Below, in pieces: positions 18,049 to 20,673 of a stretch of DNA of 20,673 nt. A program made the position numbers and the translations under genes. Within the stretch, counting starts at the first letter, position 1, and every line of letters begins with the position of its first letter. Below the pieces are notes generated by a model. The model ran no database searches. It worked only from the letters and a program-made list of their open reading frames with translations, and was not told the DNA's origin. Origin of the DNA: Rhodocollybia butyracea (Eukaryota; Basidiomycota; Agaricomycetes; Agaricales; Omphalotaceae); contig JADNRY010000956.1 in NCBI GenBank assembly GCA_015501585.1, forward strand, positions 1 to 20,673, read 5' to 3'.

Positions 18049-18625
18049 ATGTCCAGACACCATATCCTAGATCAAGTTCTGCATAGCTCACAGGATGAAC
18101 TGGGGAAACTACACGGCTGGTGTGACTGAACCAATAGACGGTCATCGACTGAAGCTATTTGTTGACAGCTCCTGTTCTCTCATGGTCTCATAATGGCTAT
18201 GCAACGCTCATGCGTTCAATTCTGCAGCTATAGTTTTCCCCTACAAACAACGGCCGAATCGTATCACACCACAAAGATTTTCCCTTCAGCCCGACCGAAG
18301 TAGGTCACAAAGTATAACTTTTCATCAGAAAGAAATTTTCCAGCACATGGTCATCCAATCTTGAAGATTGCGAGATTCTACATGAAAGGACATGTTTCGG
18401 GTGAATCTGGAAATTAATAATTGCGCAGCCTACTTCAGAGGAGTCACCAGGTTGAAGTAGAACAATACGCATGGCGTATGCTGTTATATGCACAAGGCAC
18501 CGTTGCAACGGATTCTCGAAGTATCAACAGATCGTTACTCATGAGTCATCATGTGCATGTTTCACTATACTTCTACAGCTTTCAAAGTCATTTCAGGCAT
18601 GCTGGAACTGTCAGATATAAGGTAT
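18049..18625 (+). pseudogene. RNase H-like gene, copy C, interrupted by an insertion
   Basis: The ATG at 18049 follows a CATCAACAG splice-like site (about 18030-18038). The N-terminal part is shortened. The first catalytic motif reads V-D-S-S-C (18161-18175), Gly changed to Ser. T-N-N then leads into GCCGAA, where a 210-base insertion (18265-18474) splits A-E from L-Y-A-V. After it come TATGCTGTT and, in another frame, LQRILEVSTDRY, the best-preserved form of the last Asp motif in the array. The gene cannot make an RNase H as it stands. The membrane-protein gene follows about 80 bases later. Confidence 0.72.
18265..18474. mobile_element. 210-base insertion flanked by CGTAT
   Basis: Homologous copies read GCCGAA-CTT-TATGCTGTT here. 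Copy C has GCCGAAT-CGTAT, then 210 unrelated bases, then CGTAT-GCTGTT, so excising the insert and one CGTAT restores the homologous site. It begins CACACCACAAAG and ends ACAATACGCATGG, with no obvious terminal inverted repeat and no TG...CA ends. Internally GAAGTAGG (about 18297) and CCTACTTC (about 18429) are inverted. It has no coding capacity. It could be a small non-autonomous transposon or a relic of one. Confidence 0.55.
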
Positions 18626-18708
18626 TGTTTTGGGTCCCTCCCTCATAGCTCCCTCCTCCTTGTCCTGGAGTCATTGGTAAATCACCGGTACTCCTGCCCA
18701 GATCTTTA

Positions 18709-19805
18709 ATGTCTCCAGCGAGCCATATGTTCCTGGGCCTGGTCCTCGCTATCTTATCAATGTCTTGAATTCCTGGTTTCTCTCTCGCTATCCCAGGAGA
18801 TCCCATTTCAGACATATCATTCCCAGTAATCTGGGAGCGTAATTTGACTGATCCAACTGTGTTCTCTCTGGGCCAGCAGCTAGAGGATCATTGACAGGCA
18901 GAGGCGATATTTTTGCCAGTATAAATGGAACAAGGGACAATCGGTTGATCCACAGACCGTCAATTTAACCGTGAAGAGCTCTGGGTATGTATCGAAGTCT
19001 TTTTTGAAGGTGGGTGCTAATACACGCCTTCGATTTACTTAGATATTTCGTCATATACGGACTGGTGATAGGGTTCGGCTTGCTTTTTTGCATCAATGTT
19101 TGGATTTATGTTGACATCTCCCTTCATCTAGAGCCGCGAAAATACATTTTACATCAGTCCGACCTTTGTTGTCCTTAGTCCTGATCAAGCCACGAGCACA
19201 ACTGTCAATACGGCTGAAACGTAGGATCACGATATTATCCAGGGAAAAATATTATCTGATAGTACTGGCAGTACCTAGGGAATCGTTTCCATTGACCCCA
19301 ACGTCTACAACTTCCATACCAAGCTCCCTGCCCAGTACTACCAGTACCTCTACCAATACCGGCTCAACCTCTATTCCCAGGCTTCCCCGACAACAAGTTC
19401 TACTAATTCTACTAGTTCTACTAGTTCAGCGAAGAGTAGCAAGTGCGTATATTTTGTTTCTTTGTTTCTTTTTTTCTTTTTTCATTATCCACCCTGACCG
19501 AAATCAGTAGTAAGACAAGTGTGATTGTTGGTAGTATTATAGGAGGTATTGCTGGGCTTAGCATCATATCAAAGTTGCTTTCATCTGTATGTAAACGTGG
19601 CGGGGGAAACTCGGGAGGTTCATTTTCATTTTCGTTTTCACTTGATGGTGGTGGTGGTGGGATGGATGGAATGGGGGGGATGGAGACGATGGATAGATTT
19701 CAGTTTCAATCGCCAGATTTTTGGTTTTGGTTGAATTTTAATTTTGATTTCGGTTTCGGGTGTCGGTTTTCAGTTTTCGTATGTCGGATTTGTGTACTAG
19801 TCTAA
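18709..19805 (+). pseudogene. signal-peptide/STP-rich single-pass membrane protein, copy C
   Basis: Exon 1 starts MSPASHMFLGLVLAILSMS, but a TGA interrupts the signal region. Then come FSLAIPGDPISDISFPVIW, an ERNLTDPTVFSLGQQLED stretch and VNLTVKSSG. Introns: 18985-19042 (GTATGT...TTACTTAG), a second ending ATCTAG at about 19130, and 19443-19507 (GTGCGT...AAATCAG). The stalk (about 19270-19440) is Ser/Thr/Pro-rich, with repeats such as TSTTSIPSSLPSTTSTST and, near the end, repeated TCTACTAGT codons. The last exon has SVIVGSIIGGIAGLSIIS, a hydrophobic span followed by basic K-R. The tail is unusual: an FSFSFS block, poly-Gly with Met, then alternating aromatic residues F-W-F-W and N-F-N-F-D-F. 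Frameshifts separate the parts. Confidence 0.62.
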
Positions 19806-19849
19806 TTGTGGACTGGCTGCCAATGGACATTGCTTTAGGCCAAGTTCCA

Positions 19850-20673
19850 ACACAACGGGGTAAAACGATTGGTCTAACACAACCGCAGCCTCGTCCTTCA
19901 AAGTATTTAGAAAAATGTTTGTAAAGCCCTACTAAAGCTCACTGATGAATACGGAAACTGGGGGTAAAAAGCTGTGGTAGGTCAGTGTCTAGACTCGGAA
20001 AATAATATTGATAAATACAAATACTTACAGAGCCAAACAAGAGCCAAAACGAAGAGGCAGATATCTGAACTTGTGATGGGCATCGTAGTCGTCCAGCAGG
20101 GCTAATGCTAGTGAACAACGTTCAATTCTGGCTTCAGTTGGTTTTTAGCCCCTCACTTCTCGGCTTTTTCGACAACCTTGCTTGCCGGTGTTGTTTAGCC
20201 GTCTCCCGCAAGTTCTTTAATTATTATGTAGTATTTAGAGACTACATCATACTTCTAGTTGGTGTGGTCGGAACCATCTAAGTTGGTCATTTGTTGGCCA
20301 TCAACAAGGAAACATAAATGTTCAGACCTCCCACTGCCTCTGGTAATTCACCAGGACCATCTCCTAGATCAGGTTCTGCATCACTCCCAGAGGGGCGGGC
20401 GCTATATGGCTGGTGCGACTGTGAACCAACAGACAGTCATGGACTGAAGGTGCTTGTTGATGGCTGGGCCCATTCTCTCGAGTCTCTTGTTCTCATAATG
20501 GCCAGATGGGTGCAGCCGCTGGAGCGGGTGTCTATTTGGCAACGCTCGTTCGTTCAACTCTGTAGCAAGAGTTTTTCTTACAAATAATTATGCCAAGCCT
20601 ATTGTATGCTGTTAAATGCACAAGGCACCGTTGCAACGGATTCTCGAAGTATCAACAGATCGTTAGTTATTCA
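19850..20673 (+). repeat. tandem cassette copy D, cut by the window edge
   Basis: The leader matches copies A and C (AACCGCAGCCTCG, CCAAAACGAAGAGGCAG, GCAAGTTCTTTA). It includes a hairpin ATGTAGT/ACTACAT (20226-20247), also present in part in copy A (10473-10490). The RNase H-like gene starts at 20318 and runs off the window. The VANDN exon-like segment of copy C is mostly missing. Confidence 0.8.
20318..20673 (+). pseudogene. RNase H-like gene, copy D, partial at window end
   Basis: The N-terminal part is the cleanest in the array. The frame from ATG 20318 is open for 89 codons: MFRPPTASGNSPGPSPRSGS, then L-Y-G-W-C-D-C-E-P-T-D and GLKVLVDG. Right after the catalytic Asp-Gly, 20-odd extra bases replace the start of the SCS motif, and the frame then leaves AAAGAGVY. 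AELYAV is degraded (20590-20611 region), and RILEVSTDR follows near 20640. The gene continues beyond the window, so its end cannot be judged. The insertion at the active site and the frame loss argue for a pseudogene, unless the breaks are sequence errors. Confidence 0.7.

Larger units (their letters stand above)
17385..19840 (+). repeat. tandem cassette copy C (longest copy)
   Basis: About 2.45 kb. Order: leader with AACCGCAGC, an exon-like segment 17541-17746, T-rich sequence, RNase H-like gene from 18049 interrupted by an insertion, then the membrane-protein gene from 18709. Copy D begins immediately after, with the same leader words, so C and D are in direct tandem; RNase H start to start is 2269 bases. 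Confidence 0.8.

Overview
The window looks like nuclear DNA of a basidiomycete fungus, most likely a mushroom-forming agaricomycete. The signs are: introns of about 50-65 bases with GT-AG ends, some with a CTAAC/CTAAT-like branch point; a long Ser/Pro/Thr-rich protein ending in an RRM-like domain; signal-peptide/STP-rich/single-membrane-span proteins; and a fungal Ty1/copia-type element. No bacterial operons, CRISPR arrays, rRNA or tRNA genes were seen. Gene assignments come from reading motifs; no database was searched.

Layout. 1-5390 has no gene I can identify. It holds a 51-base tandem repeat, several imperfect palindromes and three weak coding candidates (2415-2844 minus and spliced, 3570-3866, 4436-4793). 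5392-9640 is the one substantial host gene: a promoter with a TATA-like box, a start ATG at 5589, at least three introns, a Ser/Pro-rich body of roughly 900 residues and a C-terminal RRM-like fold ending at 8712, then a pyrimidine-rich 3' flank with its own intron-like segment. The body reads as coding throughout but changes frame at six or more places.

From about 9.8 kb to the right edge lies a degenerate array of a repeated cassette, copies A (10190-12410), B (14700-16063), C (17385-19840) and D (19850-window end). Each cassette carries a stand-alone RNase H-like gene followed on the same strand by a secreted/single-pass membrane protein gene with an STP-rich stalk. Every copy has stops or frameshifts. 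Copy C is preceded by a relic of the last ~270 bases of the RRM gene. A and C share a further ~240-base upstream segment. So at least part of the array arose by duplication that reached into the RRM gene.

Between A and B sits a structurally complete, recent, non-autonomous LTR element (12818-14432). It has 165/166-base LTRs differing by one base, a TACTA target duplication, a primer site matching the anticodon region of initiator tRNA-Met, one gag gene with a zinc knuckle, a polypurine tract and no pol. Copy C of the RNase H gene carries a separate 210-base insertion flanked by CGTAT that splits its AELYAV catalytic motif.

The most interesting points are the gag-only LTR element, the RNase H plus membrane-protein tandem array, and the recurring single-base frame breaks. 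The breaks could be real decay or residual long-read errors, and that question decides how many of these genes are alive.
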